Of a stretch of 64,000 nucleotides of DNA, positions 44,079-54,252 are shown piece after piece; the first letter of the stretch is position 1; every line of letters starts with the position of its first letter. This DNA comes from Eubacteriaceae bacterium (GTDB lineage Bacteria; Bacillota; Clostridia; Lachnospirales; Lachnospiraceae): NCBI GenBank assembly GCA_910574895.1, contig CAJTDQ010000002.1, positions 307,636 to 371,635 on the forward strand. Direction: 5' to 3'. The notes under the pieces are model-generated. The model had not been told where the DNA came from, did not search any database, and saw only the letters and a program-made list of their open reading frames with translations. The position numbers and the translations under genes were made by a program.

Positions 44079-45959
44079 TTATCTGTTTTTATGTTGTTCC
44101 ATATGTATCAGCAATACAGATATATCTGCCGGAGACACACCTGAGATTCTGGATGCCTGTCCAATATTAATTGGTTTATAAAAAGCTAATTTTTGTGCTG
44201 CTTCTTTTCGCAGACTATTTACTTCTGAATAATCAAAATCTTCCGGTATTTTTTTATTTTCTAACTTTTTAAAATTCTTTACCTGCTTTTTTTGTCTTTC
44301 AATATAGCCGTTATACTTAATATTTATATTTACCTGTTCGCACACATCATAAGATAATTCCGGTCTTTCTTTATCCAGACCTTTAATTTTCTCATAATCA
44401 AGCTCCGGCCTTCTAATTAATTCTGCAAGAGTTGTTGCTGTCTTTAGAGAAGTACTTCCCAGACTTTCGAGAAATTCCTGATTTTCTTTTGCTGCACCAA
44501 TTCTATAATTTTCCAGCCTCTCTATTTCTTTTTCGATTAATTGTTCCTTCTCACAAATATAATCATATCGCTCTCTTGAAACTAATCCTATTTCATATCC
44601 TATTTTTGATAATCTTAAATCTGCATTATCCTGCCTGAGTAACAAACGATATTCTGCTCTGGAAGTCATCATTCGATATGGCTCATGACTTTCCTTTGTA
44701 ACTAAATCATCAATCAATACTCCAATATATCCTTGAGACCTATCTAACACAATAGAATCTTTTCCTTGCACAAACCTTGCAGCATTGATTCCTGCAATAA
44801 TACCCTGTGCTGCTGCCTCCTCATATCCTGAACTTCCATTAAACTGCCCCGCACTAAATAAACCTTTAATATTTTTAAATTCAAGGTTTGGAAGTAACTG
44901 TCCATATTCTATACAATCATATTCAATCGCATAAGCATTTCTTACAATCTTTGCATTCTCAAGTCCCGGAACGGTATGATACATGGCATCCTGCACATCT
45001 TCAGGAAGAGATGATGACATTCCACCCAAATACATTTCGTTCGTATAAAGTCCTTCCGGTTCAATAAATACCTGATGTCTGTTTTTATCTGCAAATTTTA
45101 CTACTTTATCCTCAATAGATGGACAGTATCTCGGACCTGTTCCCTCTATCATTCCTGAGAACAATGGTGATCTATCTATATTATCTTTTATAATTTCATG
45201 AGTTTTTTCATTAGTATAAGTAAGCCAGCATGAAACCTGTTCTTTTTGTATACTCTCAGGATCTGTAGAAAAAGAAAATGGAACAATTCTCTCATCACCA
45301 AATTGTTCTTCCATTTTACTAAAATCAACTGTTCTTCTATCTACTCTGGCAGGTGTACCGGTTTTAAATCTTCGCATTTTAATCCCATTTTCTATTAATG
45401 AATCTGTAAGATGGTTCGCTGCCATCAGACCATTCGGGCCTGTATATTCACAAACATCCCCATAAATACATTTTGCTTTTAAATAAACACCTGTAGCAAG
45501 AACAACTGCCTTTGCAAAATAAGCAGCGCCTGAAACTGTTCTAACTCCCTGAATTACACCATCTTCTACAATTATTTCAGAAACCTCTCCCTGTTTAATT
45601 GTAAGATTATTCGTATTTTCAAGAGTTCTTCTCATTTCTCTTGTATAATCCTGCTTATCTGCCTGAGCTCTCAAAGAATGAACAGCAGGACCTTTGGATT
45701 TATTAAGCATTTTTGACTGAATAAAACTCTTATCTATATTTTTTCCCATCTCTCCGCCTAAAGCATCGACTTCACGAACAAGATGTCCTTTTGAAGTACC
45801 TCCAATATTTGGATTACACGGCATTAATGCAATACTATCTACACTGACTGTAAATACAATTGTATCAAGCCCCAGTCTGGCAGATGCTAAAGCAGCTTCA
45901 CATCCTGCATGTCCTGCTCCTATTATTACTACATCATATTTTTTTTCAATCTTTAACAT
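44079..45959 (-). CDS. mnmG: tRNA uridine-34 carboxymethylaminomethyl modification enzyme, FAD subunit
   Basis: 626 aa. N-terminal FAD motif [21 protein letters not shown], the family blocks [20 protein letters not shown] split over two lines of homology and [18 protein letters not shown]. The C-terminal helical domain ends with [17 protein letters not shown]. It works as a heterotetramer with MnmE to modify wobble U34 of tRNA. It follows mnmE by 55 bp. Confidence 0.97.
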   Translation of the reverse strand: MLKIEKKYDVVIIGAGHAGCEAALASARLGLDTIVFTVSVDSIALMPCNPNIGGTSKGHLVREVDALGGEMGKNIDKSFIQSKMLNKSKGPAVHSLRAQADKQDYTREMRRTLENTNNLTIKQGEVSEIIVEDGVIQGVRTVSGAAYFAKAVVLATGVYLKAKCIYGDVCEYTGPNGLMAANHLTDSLIENGIKMRRFKTGTPARVDRRTVDFSKMEEQFGDERIVPFSFSTDPESIQKEQVSCWLTYTNEKTHEIIKDNIDRSPLFSGMIEGTGPRYCPSIEDKVVKFADKNRHQVFIEPEGLYTNEMYLGGMSSSLPEDVQDAMYHTVPGLENAKIVRNAYAIEYDCIEYGQLLPNLEFKNIKGLFSAGQFNGSSGYEEAAAQGIIAGINAARFVQGKDSIVLDRSQGYIGVLIDDLVTKESHEPYRMMTSRAEYRLLLRQDNADLRLSKIGYEIGLVSRERYDYICEKEQLIEKEIERLENYRIGAAKENQEFLESLGSTSLKTATTLAELIRRPELDYEKIKGLDKERPELSYDVCEQVNINIKYNGYIERQKKQVKNFKKLENKKIPEDFDYSEVNSLRKEAAQKLAFYKPINIGQASRISGVSPADISVLLIHMEQHKNR

Positions 45960-46014
45960 CTCAATCTCTCACTTTATTAAAATTTATTATTAACTATAAC
46001 TTTCCTTAACAATT

Positions 46015-47394
46015 TTATTTTCCCATACAAAACTTTGAGAAAATTTCATTTACTAAATCGTCCTCAACACTTTCACCGATAATCAATCCAAGCTGTTCAT
46101 AAGCATCCATTAAATCTATCGAATAAAAATCTTCCGGCATCATATTTTCTACAGAATCTTTTACCTTAAGCAAACTATTATAAGAATTTTCTAAAGCTTC
46201 TTTATGTCTGGCATTTGTAATATAAATCTGATCATTATAACTGACTTTACCTGAATAGAACATTCCCCTGATTCTATCTTCCAATTGTTCCATTCCTATT
46301 CCTTCTTTTGCAGAAAATTCGATAATATCATCTTTTGATAAATTATCTACATTCTCCAAATCTGCATTCATTTCAATATCAGATTTATTAAGTAATACAA
46401 TTGACTGTTTATCCCTTATTAAATTAATAATTTCTAAATCATTTTCATCAATCTTTCTAGAACCATCTATTACATAAATAATCAAATCTGCATTTGCTGC
46501 AATTTCTTTTGCCTTATTTACTCCAATCTGTTCTACCTTATCTTCTGTATTTCTAATACCGGCAGTATCAATAATTTTCAAAGATAATCCATTTAAATTA
46601 ATATTTTCTTCTAAAGTATCTCTTGTAGTTCCCTCAATATCTGTAACAATAGCACGCTCTTCTCCAAGTAAGAGATTCAAAAGAGAGGATTTTCCCGCAT
46701 TTGGTTTTCCAAGAATAACTGTATAAATTCCTTCTTTCATAATTCTTCCATTATCAAAAGTATCTATTAACTTCTTCATTTTTGAAAGATTATTAGATAG
46801 CATTTCTGAAATTTCCTCGTTATATCCGTCTAAACTAATATGCTCCGGATCATCTAAAGCCGATTCAATAAATGCAATATGATAGATAATATCACTACGA
46901 ATCTCTTTTATTTTTTCAGAAACTCCACCTTTTAGTTGAGCCATTGAACTATTTAATGCAAAATCATTACTTGAATTGATAACATCCATCACAGCCTCTG
47001 CCTGAGATAAGTCAATCCGTCCATTTAAAAAGGCTCTTTTTGTAAATTCCCCCGGGGCTGCAGCCTTTGCACCATTTCTTATTACAAGTTCTAAAACTTT
47101 CTGTAATATCAACATTCCACCATGGCAGTCAATTTCTACTGTATCTTCTCCTGTATATGAATGAGGATTTTTCATAACAAGAACAAGGACCTGGTCTAAT
47201 ACTTTATTTCCATCAATAATATGTCCATAATTCACTGTATGACTATTTACATCACAAAGTCTTTTTCCTTCTTTTCCAGATTTAAAAACCTTATCAACAA
47301 TTTTAATAGCATCTTCACCACTAACTCTTATTACTCCAATACCTGAATTTCCGGCAGAAGTAGAAATAGCAGCAATTGTATCTGTAATCTTCAT
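46015..47394 (-). CDS. mnmE: tRNA modification GTPase
   Basis: 459 aa. N-terminal formyl-THF-binding domain (TIAAISTSAGNSGIGVIRVSG within), a helical domain interrupted by the G domain with GKPNAGKSSLLN, DIEGTTRD, DTAGI and NKSD, and the C-terminal FCMGK that carries the catalytic cysteine. Partner of MnmG. AGGTGATTT precedes the ATG. Separated from khpB by a terminator, so it starts a new transcript. Confidence 0.97.
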   Translation of the reverse strand: MKITDTIAAISTSAGNSGIGVIRVSGEDAIKIVDKVFKSGKEGKRLCDVNSHTVNYGHIIDGNKVLDQVLVLVMKNPHSYTGEDTVEIDCHGGMLILQKVLELVIRNGAKAAAPGEFTKRAFLNGRIDLSQAEAVMDVINSSNDFALNSSMAQLKGGVSEKIKEIRSDIIYHIAFIESALDDPEHISLDGYNEEISEMLSNNLSKMKKLIDTFDNGRIMKEGIYTVILGKPNAGKSSLLNLLLGEERAIVTDIEGTTRDTLEENINLNGLSLKIIDTAGIRNTEDKVEQIGVNKAKEIAANADLIIYVIDGSRKIDENDLEIINLIRDKQSIVLLNKSDIEMNADLENVDNLSKDDIIEFSAKEGIGMEQLEDRIRGMFYSGKVSYNDQIYITNARHKEALENSYNSLLKVKDSVENMMPEDFYSIDLMDAYEQLGLIIGESVEDDLVNEIFSKFCMGK

Positions 47395-47495
47395 AAATCA
47401 CCTATAATATTCTTTTCTAAAAATTAAATTTACTTTTTATTTAAAAGCATAATATCCTAACATAAAAGTATACCACAATTATAAACGAATTTGTA

Positions 47496-47533
47496 TAAAA
47501 AAAGAGTGCTTAATAATCAACACTCTTTTTTCT
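47496..47533 (-). terminator. Terminator after khpB
   Basis: AAAAAAGAGTG and CACTCTTTTTT with an 11-13 base loop; ends the rpmH to khpB run on the minus strand. Confidence 0.9.
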
Positions 47534-47604
47534 ATCTACAGATGTTTATAAAATTTCGTTTACAAGTATGCTCCTGTGATATTCAACTACTCTTACAAAC
47601 AAAT

Positions 47605-48234
47605 TTATTTTTTTAACATTACTACTACATGTCTGTATGGCTCATCACCTTCACTCTTTGTAGTACAGAACTTATCATTTTGAAGTGCAGAATGAATAAT
47701 TCTTCTTTCATATGGATTCATTGGCTCTAAAGCTACTGGTTTTTTAATTCTTTTTACTTTAAGAGAAATATTCTTTGCAAGATTCTCAAGAGTTGCTTTT
47801 CTTCTTTCTCTATAATTTTCAGTATCAAGTTTTACTCTATTAAACTTATCACTTCCTTTATTAACTACAAGACTTACAAGATACTGTAATGAATCAAGTG
47901 TTTGTCCTCTTTTACCAATAAGAATACCCATATCATCACCAATAACATTAATGTTAATTGTATTCTCTTTCTCTCCTTCTTCAATCTGAATATCAAGTTT
48001 TACAGTAAGTTCCATTGCATCAAAAACTTTATTTAAAAATTCTGTTGCAATTTCTTCTACTGACTCATTTCTTTTCGCCTTAATCACAGCCTGTTTACTT
48101 CCAATTCCCAAAAATCCATTGGAACCTTTATCAACAACCGTATATTCCAGTTGATCAGCAGCAATTCCTAAATCAACACATGCATTTGTAATTGCTTCAT
48201 CAACATTTTTTCCTTTATACTCTCTATATTCCAT
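47605..48234 (-). CDS. khpB: RNA-binding protein KhpB (Jag)
   Basis: 209 aa. Three domains: Jag-N (EYREYKGKNVDEAITNA, residues 2-50), KH-II with GILIGKRGQTLDSLQYL near residue 100-120, and R3H with NPYERRIIHSALQN near the end. It binds RNA with KhpA and affects cell wall growth and division in Firmicutes. It directly follows yidC, 14 bp apart, the conserved order. Confidence 0.95.
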   Translation of the reverse strand: MEYREYKGKNVDEAITNACVDLGIAADQLEYTVVDKGSNGFLGIGSKQAVIKAKRNESVEEIATEFLNKVFDAMELTVKLDIQIEEGEKENTININVIGDDMGILIGKRGQTLDSLQYLVSLVVNKGSDKFNRVKLDTENYRERRKATLENLAKNISLKVKRIKKPVALEPMNPYERRIIHSALQNDKFCTTKSEGDEPYRHVVVMLKK

Positions 48235-48248
48235 AATTCCTTATACCT

Positions 48249-49487
48249 CTATTTATTATTTTTATCATTAAAATCTTTTACCATATTTGCCTTTGCTGCC
48301 AAAGAACCTGTGCTTCCTGACGCAGCTTTTGCTTTTCTGATTTTTTCTTCTTTTTCTTCAGCACTCATAGATGAACTGCTTGTCATTGTTCTTGTATTTG
48401 TCTTTGACGCTTCTAATACTTTTTCTCTATAAATACCTTGCTTTTCTTTACGTTTTTCTGCCTTCTTTGCAGCCTTTTCTTTGTTTGCTTCGATAATATC
48501 ATTCACATCTACTTTTTTCATATATATATTAATAAATATTTGCTGAAGCATCATAATTAATGAACCTGCCATCCAGTATAAACCTAAACCTGCTGATAAA
48601 ATCCAACACATATATACTGACATTAAAGGCATCATGAAATTCATTACTTTCATTGAACCAGCCATAGGATTATCCTGAGCGCCGGCTACTTTATTAAGTT
48701 TCTGCATAAGTTGTACACTTAATAACTGAAATAAACCTGCAAATACCGGAATAACTAATGCTGCTATTATTGTTATCATTCCTGCATTAAACATTGCACT
48801 TGGTGACATTCCAAGATTCAAACCAAAAAAATCATTAAGACTTTCTATTTTATCTGCAATTCCTTTATCTGCAACTGCAAGAATATCACTCACTTCAGTA
48901 CCTTTTGTAAGACTAACATTTCCACCATTTCTGGCAGATGTCATCGCATCAATACAATTATTCATATCTGTTGATGATAACTTACTTCCTAATTTATCTA
49001 TATTAAAGAACTGTTTCATTTGAGCTGCATCTAATCCACTAATAACTTTAATATATAAATCTTTTACAGGTTGAACATAAGCTGGAATATTCATAACAAC
49101 TCTATACAATGCAAACAAGATTGGCATCTGTATAATAAGCTGTAAACAACTTCCTGTTGGTGAAGTTCCATATTTATCATAAACTGCTTTTATTTCTTCC
49201 TGCTGTGCCAATTGCGACTGCTGGTCTTTTTTATTTTTATATTTCTTTTGAATAGCCTGAATTTCCGGATTCATAACAGCATTCATTTTCTGAAATTTCT
49301 GCTGTTTAATTGTCATCGGAAGCATAAGCATTCTTACAACTAAAGTAAATACAATAATACAAAGACCAATATTATAGATACCTAAAAAAGCAAATCCATC
49401 ATATATTACTTCCAGTATCTTTCCTAAAATCCATGCAAATGGTTTTAGTATACCACCTGTCTGTGTGGCAATTATAAAATTCTCCAT
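48249..49487 (-). CDS. yidC: Membrane protein insertase YidC
   Basis: 412 aa. Helices at about 30-60, 115-140, 230-255, 280-300 and 305-325; the polar groove Arg appears in VFTLVVRMLMLPMTIKQQKFQKM. The charged C-terminus (from 335) rich in K, E and A likely binds ribosomes. A 70-residue loop between helices 2 and 3 is longer than in B. subtilis SpoIIIJ. There is no lipobox at the N-terminus; it starts MENFIIATQTGG. AAAGGAGG precedes the ATG. Confidence 0.95.
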   Translation of the reverse strand: MENFIIATQTGGILKPFAWILGKILEVIYDGFAFLGIYNIGLCIIVFTLVVRMLMLPMTIKQQKFQKMNAVMNPEIQAIQKKYKNKKDQQSQLAQQEEIKAVYDKYGTSPTGSCLQLIIQMPILFALYRVVMNIPAYVQPVKDLYIKVISGLDAAQMKQFFNIDKLGSKLSSTDMNNCIDAMTSARNGGNVSLTKGTEVSDILAVADKGIADKIESLNDFFGLNLGMSPSAMFNAGMITIIAALVIPVFAGLFQLLSVQLMQKLNKVAGAQDNPMAGSMKVMNFMMPLMSVYMCWILSAGLGLYWMAGSLIMMLQQIFINIYMKKVDVNDIIEANKEKAAKKAEKRKEKQGIYREKVLEASKTNTRTMTSSSSMSAEEKEEKIRKAKAASGSTGSLAAKANMVKDFNDKNNK

Positions 49488-49498
49488 TGAATCCTCCT

Positions 49499-49753
49499 TT
49501 AAGGAACAGGATCATATCCTCCCTCATGAAAATGATTACATCTAAGAATCCTTCTCACTGCAAGATAAGACCCTTTTAACGGTCCATATTTTTGTAAAGC
49601 CTCCAAAGCATATTGAGAACAACTAGGAATGTATCTACAGGAAGGTGTTCTTTTCATAGGAGAAATAAATTTTTTATAAAACTTAATTATCCCAATCAAA
49701 ATAAAACAAAATATTTTTCCTATAAATTTAAAAACGGATTTGAATTTACTCAT
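49499..49753 (-). CDS. yidD: Membrane protein insertion efficiency factor YidD
   Basis: 84 aa. Family core [31 protein letters not shown] and [11 protein letters not shown], both intact (listed as segments). It has a hydrophobic N-terminal helix and conserved cysteines. Sits between rnpA and yidC as usual, 11 bp before yidC. Confidence 0.95.
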   Translation of the reverse strand: MSKFKSVFKFIGKIFCFILIGIIKFYKKFISPMKRTPSCRYIPSCSQYALEALQKYGPLKGSYLAVRRILRCNHFHEGGYDPVP

Positions 49754-49831
49754 AACAAATCACTCTTCTTTCCTAAAAATAAAATTCATTATACTTCATT
49801 ATTTTATAATATTACAGGCTTTGTTTTCTAA

Positions 49832-50188
49832 TTAGTTACGAATTTCATCTTTTTTTATTAAGATGTTCTGAATCTTTCCCAAGTGCATCAATGCACTTTC
49901 TATTGTGTGATAATTTTCGTCCCTGGCAGTGGTTCTCACTACCACGACTATGTCCAAACCACTATTGAACATATTACTATTTAGTCTGTAGCTTTCTCTG
50001 ATTAAGCGGGTTAGGTGATGTCTTACTACACTATTTCCTACTTTTTTACTAACTGAAATACCTAATCTGTTAATGCTTAAATCATTTTTTAAAACATACA
50101 TTACTAAATATTTATTTGCTTTTGATTTTCCTTCTTTATATACTTTTTGGAATTCATTATTCTTTTTTAATGAAACATAACTTTTCAT
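49832..50188 (-). CDS. rnpA: Ribonuclease P protein component
   Basis: 118 aa from ATG 50188, where TGGAG is six bases upstream and the protein then starts MKSYVSLKKNNEF as expected; ATG 50200 has no signal. The RNP motif reads NRLGISVSKKVGNSVVRHHLTRLIRE across the RNA-binding helix. It helps the RNase P RNA cut tRNA 5' leaders. Confidence 0.95.
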   Translation of the reverse strand: MKSYVSLKKNNEFQKVYKEGKSKANKYLVMYVLKNDLSINRLGISVSKKVGNSVVRHHLTRLIRESYRLNSNMFNSGLDIVVVVRTTARDENYHTIESALMHLGKIQNILIKKDEIRN

Positions 50189-50220
50189 AGTAATCTCCAT
50201 TTTAAATTGTAATATAAAGA

Positions 50221-50242
50221 AAGGTCACATTGAATGTGACCT
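50221..50242 (-). other. Hairpin between rpmH and rnpA
   Basis: AGGTCACATT/AATGTGACCT with almost no loop, which includes part of the rpmH stop codon; TTTCTTT follows on the minus strand. It may lower read-through from rpmH to rnpA. Confidence 0.6.
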
Positions 50243-50375
50243 AAGCTGATAATTTCTTTCTTCCTTTAGCTCTTCTGCTGGCAAGAACCTTTCTACCGCC
50301 TGCTGTGCTCATTCTTTTTCTAAATCCATGAACTTTTGATCTCTGTCTTTTCTTTGGCTGAAATGTCATTTTCAT
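50241..50375 (-). CDS. rpmH: Ribosomal protein bL34
   Basis: 44 aa, beginning [18 protein letters not shown] and ending [11 protein letters not shown], with the strongly basic GFRKRM and [14 protein letters not shown] core of L34. AGGAGGTG is seven bases before the ATG. First gene left of the origin. Confidence 0.97.
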   Translation of the reverse strand: MKMTFQPKKRQRSKVHGFRKRMSTAGGRKVLASRRAKGRKKLSA

Positions 50376-51042
50376 AATACGGCACCTCCTTTTCTGTTCT
50401 ATAGTAAAACATCATTACAATTACCATAATAAAAATAATCGCAGTCAATTATTGATTAAACCACAAAATCAATAGAATTTCAAGCATTTTTTCAATATTT
50501 ATAATAGTTTTATTACAGTTCAGCCCCATACATTCGCAAAACAGTGACTTTGTCACTTGTCATCTGCGTTGCAGATGAGTTTTACTCATATATGGGCGCT
50601 ACGCACATAACAAAATAAATATTTACCAAAAAAACTGTAAACAATTTTTTTGTCAAATTTATTTTGCTATGGCTGAACTGTTAGTTTACATATAATTATT
50701 ATACTTTACATAAAGTTATCAACTAAATGTTAATAGAATGTTAATAACTTTATCATTTAAAGCTTATTTTTAAACTATTTTTCTATCTACTAAAATTATT
50801 TTGTTAATAACTTTAATAACTTTTTGTCATTTAATGTCGAATTTATGTAAATTATTCTTTTCAAAAAATAACTTTTATGTTAATCATTTTATCTCATCAA
50901 AATATATAATTTTTTTATAAACTAAAAATTACTTTCTTCCTATTATAATATGTATCGAATTTATATTGAAAATTTACCTTTTTTGATGTATTATATTTAT
51001 GTATGGGCTTTTGGGCCTTTTTACACTTTTAAGGAGGACCTT
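50376..51042. other. Left part of the putative oriC (rpmH-dnaA gap)
   Basis: 667 bp, very AT-rich. It holds a nested palindrome (50512-50684), then from 50700 repeated TGTTAATAA-type words, exact at 50739-50747 and 50812-50820 and one mismatch at 50729-50737 and 50879-50887, in one orientation. A TATAAT at 50944-50949 may serve dnaA. No canonical TTATCCACA is seen. Confidence 0.75.
50512..50684. repeat. Nested palindrome inside the rpmH-dnaA gap
   Basis: ACAGTTCAGCC (50515-50525) pairs with GGCTGAACTGT (50671-50681). Inside are AGTGAC/GTCACT, CATCTGC/GCAGATG and GAG/CTC hairpins, and CAAAATAAAT paired with ATTTATTTTG around a loop. No ORF. Confidence 0.75.
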
Positions 51043-52458
51043 ATGTTAGATATTTTAGAAAAAAAATGGCCTGAAATATTGGATTTTTTTAAAAAGGAAT
51101 ATGATATCCAAGATATAACCTTTGAAACTTTTATTTTACCCTTAAATGTAAAGTCTTATAAAGACGGATTAGTAAAACTTATTTTCACAGGTAACAGTGG
51201 CAGCAGCGGCCTTCAATATATTAATAAAAGATATTTTGATTTTTTAAAAATTTCTATTTCGATAATTTTAGGAAATGATATTGATTTACAAATACTTCTT
51301 CCGGGTGACTCCTCTTTAGAAGAAGACGAAGATGAAGAAGATACATCTATTACACCAATAGATTCCGAAGATATTATTTTAGAAAAAAGAATATTAGAAT
51401 CACATCTTGATAAAAAATATACTTTTGATTCATTTGTAGTAGGTAATAACGCTGTAGCCCAGGCTACATCATTAGCAGTTGCAGATTCACCGGGAGAAGC
51501 ACATAATCCATTATTTATCTATGGTGGTGTAGGTCTTGGTAAAACACATCTAATACAGTCTATTGGAAACTTTGTATTAAAATCAGATCCAAAGGCAAAA
51601 GTTTTATATACAACTACAGAATCTTTTACAAACGAAGTTATTGACTTATTAGGTAAGCAAAAGAAAAATCAGGATGAAATCATAGAATTTAGAAATAAAT
51701 ACAGAAATGTTGATGTTTTATTAATTGATGACATTCAATTTATATCTGGAAAAGAAAGAACTCAGGAAGAGATATTTAATATTTTCAATGAATTATTTTT
51801 AAAACATAAGCAGATTGTATTTACATCAGATAGAAAACCTAATGAAATAGAAGATATTGCAGACAGACTTACAACACGTTTCCAACAGGGCATTACTGTA
51901 GATATTCAAAGTCCTGATTACGAAACACGTATGGCTATTTTAAGAAAACATGCTTTATCGCAAGGTATTAAGGTTACAGATGACAGAGAAGATTTTGAAA
52001 ACAACAACATATTAGAAGCTCTTGATTATATTGCTACTAATTTTGTTACAAACGTTAGAGAATTAGAAGGATCTCTTAATAATGTCATTGCTTTCTCAAA
52101 AATTAACAGAGTTCCAATAACAAAAGAATTTGCAATGGATACATTAAAAGTTGATAATTCTGAAGAAAAAATAACATGTCAGACAATCATTAATACTGTT
52201 GCTGAACATTTTCAGATTACTGCTGCAGATATCTGCTCTAAAAAAAGAAGCAATGATGTTGCTTTTCCTAGACAGATATGTATGTATTTATGCAGAGTAT
52301 ATACAGATGAAAAATTAGAAACTATAGCCAAATACTTAAAAAAGAAAAATCATGCTACTGTAAGTTATGGTTATAATGAAATAAAAAAGGCTATAGACAC
52401 TGATCCATCTACAAAAGCAACTATAGATATTCTTAAGAAAAAAATAAATCCAAAATAA
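51043..52458 (+). CDS. dnaA: Chromosomal replication initiator DnaA with unusual domain IV
   Basis: 471 aa from ATG 51043 (AAGGAGGACC before it; the frame is open from 50950). Domain I about 1-75; an acidic linker EEDEDEED; AAA+ domain with GGVGLGKTH near residue 161 and VLLIDDIQF. Domain IV keeps KKRS and FPRQICMYL, but the signature GRDHTTV of other DnaA proteins is KKNHATV (Asn436-His437-Ala438), and the LPEIG segment is LETIA. By alignment with E. coli these are D433N, T435A and P423E, all at base-contact or nearby positions. The ATPase half looks normal. First gene of dnaA-dnaN-yaaA-recF. Confidence 0.96.
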   Translation: MLDILEKKWPEILDFFKKEYDIQDITFETFILPLNVKSYKDGLVKLIFTGNSGSSGLQYINKRYFDFLKISISIILGNDIDLQILLPGDSSLEEDEDEEDTSITPIDSEDIILEKRILESHLDKKYTFDSFVVGNNAVAQATSLAVADSPGEAHNPLFIYGGVGLGKTHLIQSIGNFVLKSDPKAKVLYTTTESFTNEVIDLLGKQKKNQDEIIEFRNKYRNVDVLLIDDIQFISGKERTQEEIFNIFNELFLKHKQIVFTSDRKPNEIEDIADRLTTRFQQGITVDIQSPDYETRMAILRKHALSQGIKVTDDREDFENNNILEALDYIATNFVTNVRELEGSLNNVIAFSKINRVPITKEFAMDTLKVDNSEEKITCQTIINTVAEHFQITAADICSKKRSNDVAFPRQICMYLCRVYTDEKLETIAKYLKKKNHATVSYGYNEIKKAIDTDPSTKATIDILKKKINPK

Positions 52459-52879
52459 AAACGTGATAAAGTATTATTCCACTTTTTGGATTTATTCTTA
52501 CCACATGATGTTAATAAGTATGTTAATTACCTAAACTTTTCAGTTAATAACTGGGTTAATAATATTTTAATAACTTTTATGTTTATCACATACTGTTTTT
52601 TCAATGTTATTTTCTAATTGATAATAAATTATATGATGTTGTTAATGAGTTCGAATTTATTAACAAGTTATTATTTTTGAATTACCTTTATTCATTAGTA
52701 TCAAAACGTTTTTTTATCATATTATCGTTGCTTATTATTATTATTATCTAAATATTTATATATTTATACAGATAAAAACGAGAAAGTTTACTTTATCGCT
52801 TGGCGAATATCACAATAACAATAGAAACGAGTTTACAAGTTTCTAATTCATTATACGTAAAAACAAAGGAGATTTACTT
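52459..52879. other. Right part of the putative oriC (dnaA-dnaN gap)
   Basis: 421 bp, AT-rich and gene-free. It has TGTTAATAA at 52509-52517 and the inverse TTATTAACA at 52657-52665. One-mismatch copies lie at 52521-52529, 52542-52550, 52554-52562 and 52640-52648. TTATCACA occurs at 52583-52590. I see no canonical TTATCCACA. Confidence 0.7.
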
Positions 52880-53980
52880 ATGAAACTTATATGCAAAAAA
52901 TCAGACTTAATAACCGGTATTAATATTGTAATGAAAGCAGTGTCTTCAAAAACGACCATGTCTATCTTAGAATGTATCTTAATTGATGCTACAGAAGGAT
53001 TTATTAAATTTACAGCAAATGACATGGAATTAGGTATTGAAACAAAAATAACAGGAGAGATAGCACAAGCAGGAAGTATTGCGATTGATGCTAAGATTTT
53101 TTCTGAGATTGTTAGAAAACTTCCTGACAATGATGTAGTAATAGAAGTAAAAGATGAAAATACTGCTAATATCACATGTGAAAATGCTAAGTTTAATATT
53201 CTCGTAAAATCAGCTGAAGATTTTTCTTATCTTCCTGTTATAGAAAAAAAGGATAAAATAACGATTTCTCAATTTTCATTAAAAGAAATTATAAGACAGA
53301 CAAGTTTTGCTATTAATGATGCTGAGAAAAATAAACTACTTACCGGTGAGTTATTTGAAGTAAATGGAAATAAATTAAAAGTCGTAGCATTAGATAAATT
53401 CCGTATTGCTATCCGTAACATTGAATTAAAAGAAGATTATGGTAATCATAAAGTTTTAGTTCCGGGTAAATCTTTAAATGAAATCAGTAAAATACTTACT
53501 GGTGGTGTAGATGATGATGTAAATATTTATTTTACTTCAAATCATATACTTTTTGAATTTGATGAAACAATCGTTGTGTCAAGATTAATAGAATCTACAA
53601 ATTTCTTTGATACAGATAAAATGATTAGTAACGATTATAAGACAAAGATTGCTATTAATAAAAAAGAAATGGCTAATTGTATTGACAGAGCAACACTACT
53701 CATAAAAGAGGGCGATAAAAAACCGGTATTTTTATCAATGAAGGAAACAGAAATGGAATTATCTATTAATACCTTTATTGGTTCTATGGATGAAAGTATT
53801 CCTATCTCAAAAGAGGGAGAAGATTTATTAATTAGTTTTAATCCTAAATTTTTGATAGATATCTTAAGAGTTTTGGATGAAGAGCAGGTTAATATGTACT
53901 TTACAAATCCAAAAGCTCCATGTTTTATTAGAGATGAAGAAGGAAGTTATATATATATTGTTCTTCCAGTTGTTCAATAG
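52880..53980 (+). CDS. dnaN: DNA polymerase III beta sliding clamp
   Basis: 366 aa, three clamp domains. Typical segments: MKLICKKSDLITGINIVMKAV, ALDKFRIAIRN in the middle domain, and the C-terminal YIYIVLPVVQ. It tethers the replicase to DNA. AAAGGAG precedes the ATG. The gap to dnaA forms part of the origin. Confidence 0.97.
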   Translation: MKLICKKSDLITGINIVMKAVSSKTTMSILECILIDATEGFIKFTANDMELGIETKITGEIAQAGSIAIDAKIFSEIVRKLPDNDVVIEVKDENTANITCENAKFNILVKSAEDFSYLPVIEKKDKITISQFSLKEIIRQTSFAINDAEKNKLLTGELFEVNGNKLKVVALDKFRIAIRNIELKEDYGNHKVLVPGKSLNEISKILTGGVDDDVNIYFTSNHILFEFDETIVVSRLIESTNFFDTDKMISNDYKTKIAINKKEMANCIDRATLLIKEGDKKPVFLSMKETEMELSINTFIGSMDESIPISKEGEDLLISFNPKFLIDILRVLDEEQVNMYFTNPKAPCFIRDEEGSYIYIVLPVVQ

Positions 53981-54039
53981 AGAAATAAAAAAATATAATA
54001 GAAAGGTTATTTATATTTAAAAATATAAATTGGATAATA

Positions 54040-54252
54040 ATGGAAGATTTGAGTATTACTATTAAAGATGAATTTATAAAATTAGGTCAGGCATTAAAAT
54101 TAGCCGGATTAGTCAGTTCCGGTGTGGATGCTAAATTTTTAATTCAGGATGGGCAGGTAAAGGTCAATGGAGAAGTAGATACCAGAAGAGGTAAGAAACT
54201 TTATCCGGGAGATACTTTTGAATTTGAAGGAACTGTAGTTTTAGTAAAATAA
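54040..54252 (+). CDS. yaaA: S4 domain RNA-binding protein (YaaA/RlbA)
   Basis: 70 aa. S4 fold with KLGQALKLAGLVSSGVDAK, DGQVKVNGEVDTRRGKKLYPGD. Conserved between dnaN and recF in Firmicutes; probably acts on ribosome assembly. Its stop shares one base with the recF ATG. Confidence 0.95.
   Translation: MEDLSITIKDEFIKLGQALKLAGLVSSGVDAKFLIQDGQVKVNGEVDTRRGKKLYPGDTFEFEGTVVLVK

Noticed and set aside
50950..51042. Upstream extension of dnaA
   Set aside because: The 31 residues are hydrophobic and have no ribosome binding site; AAGGAGGACC points to 51043.
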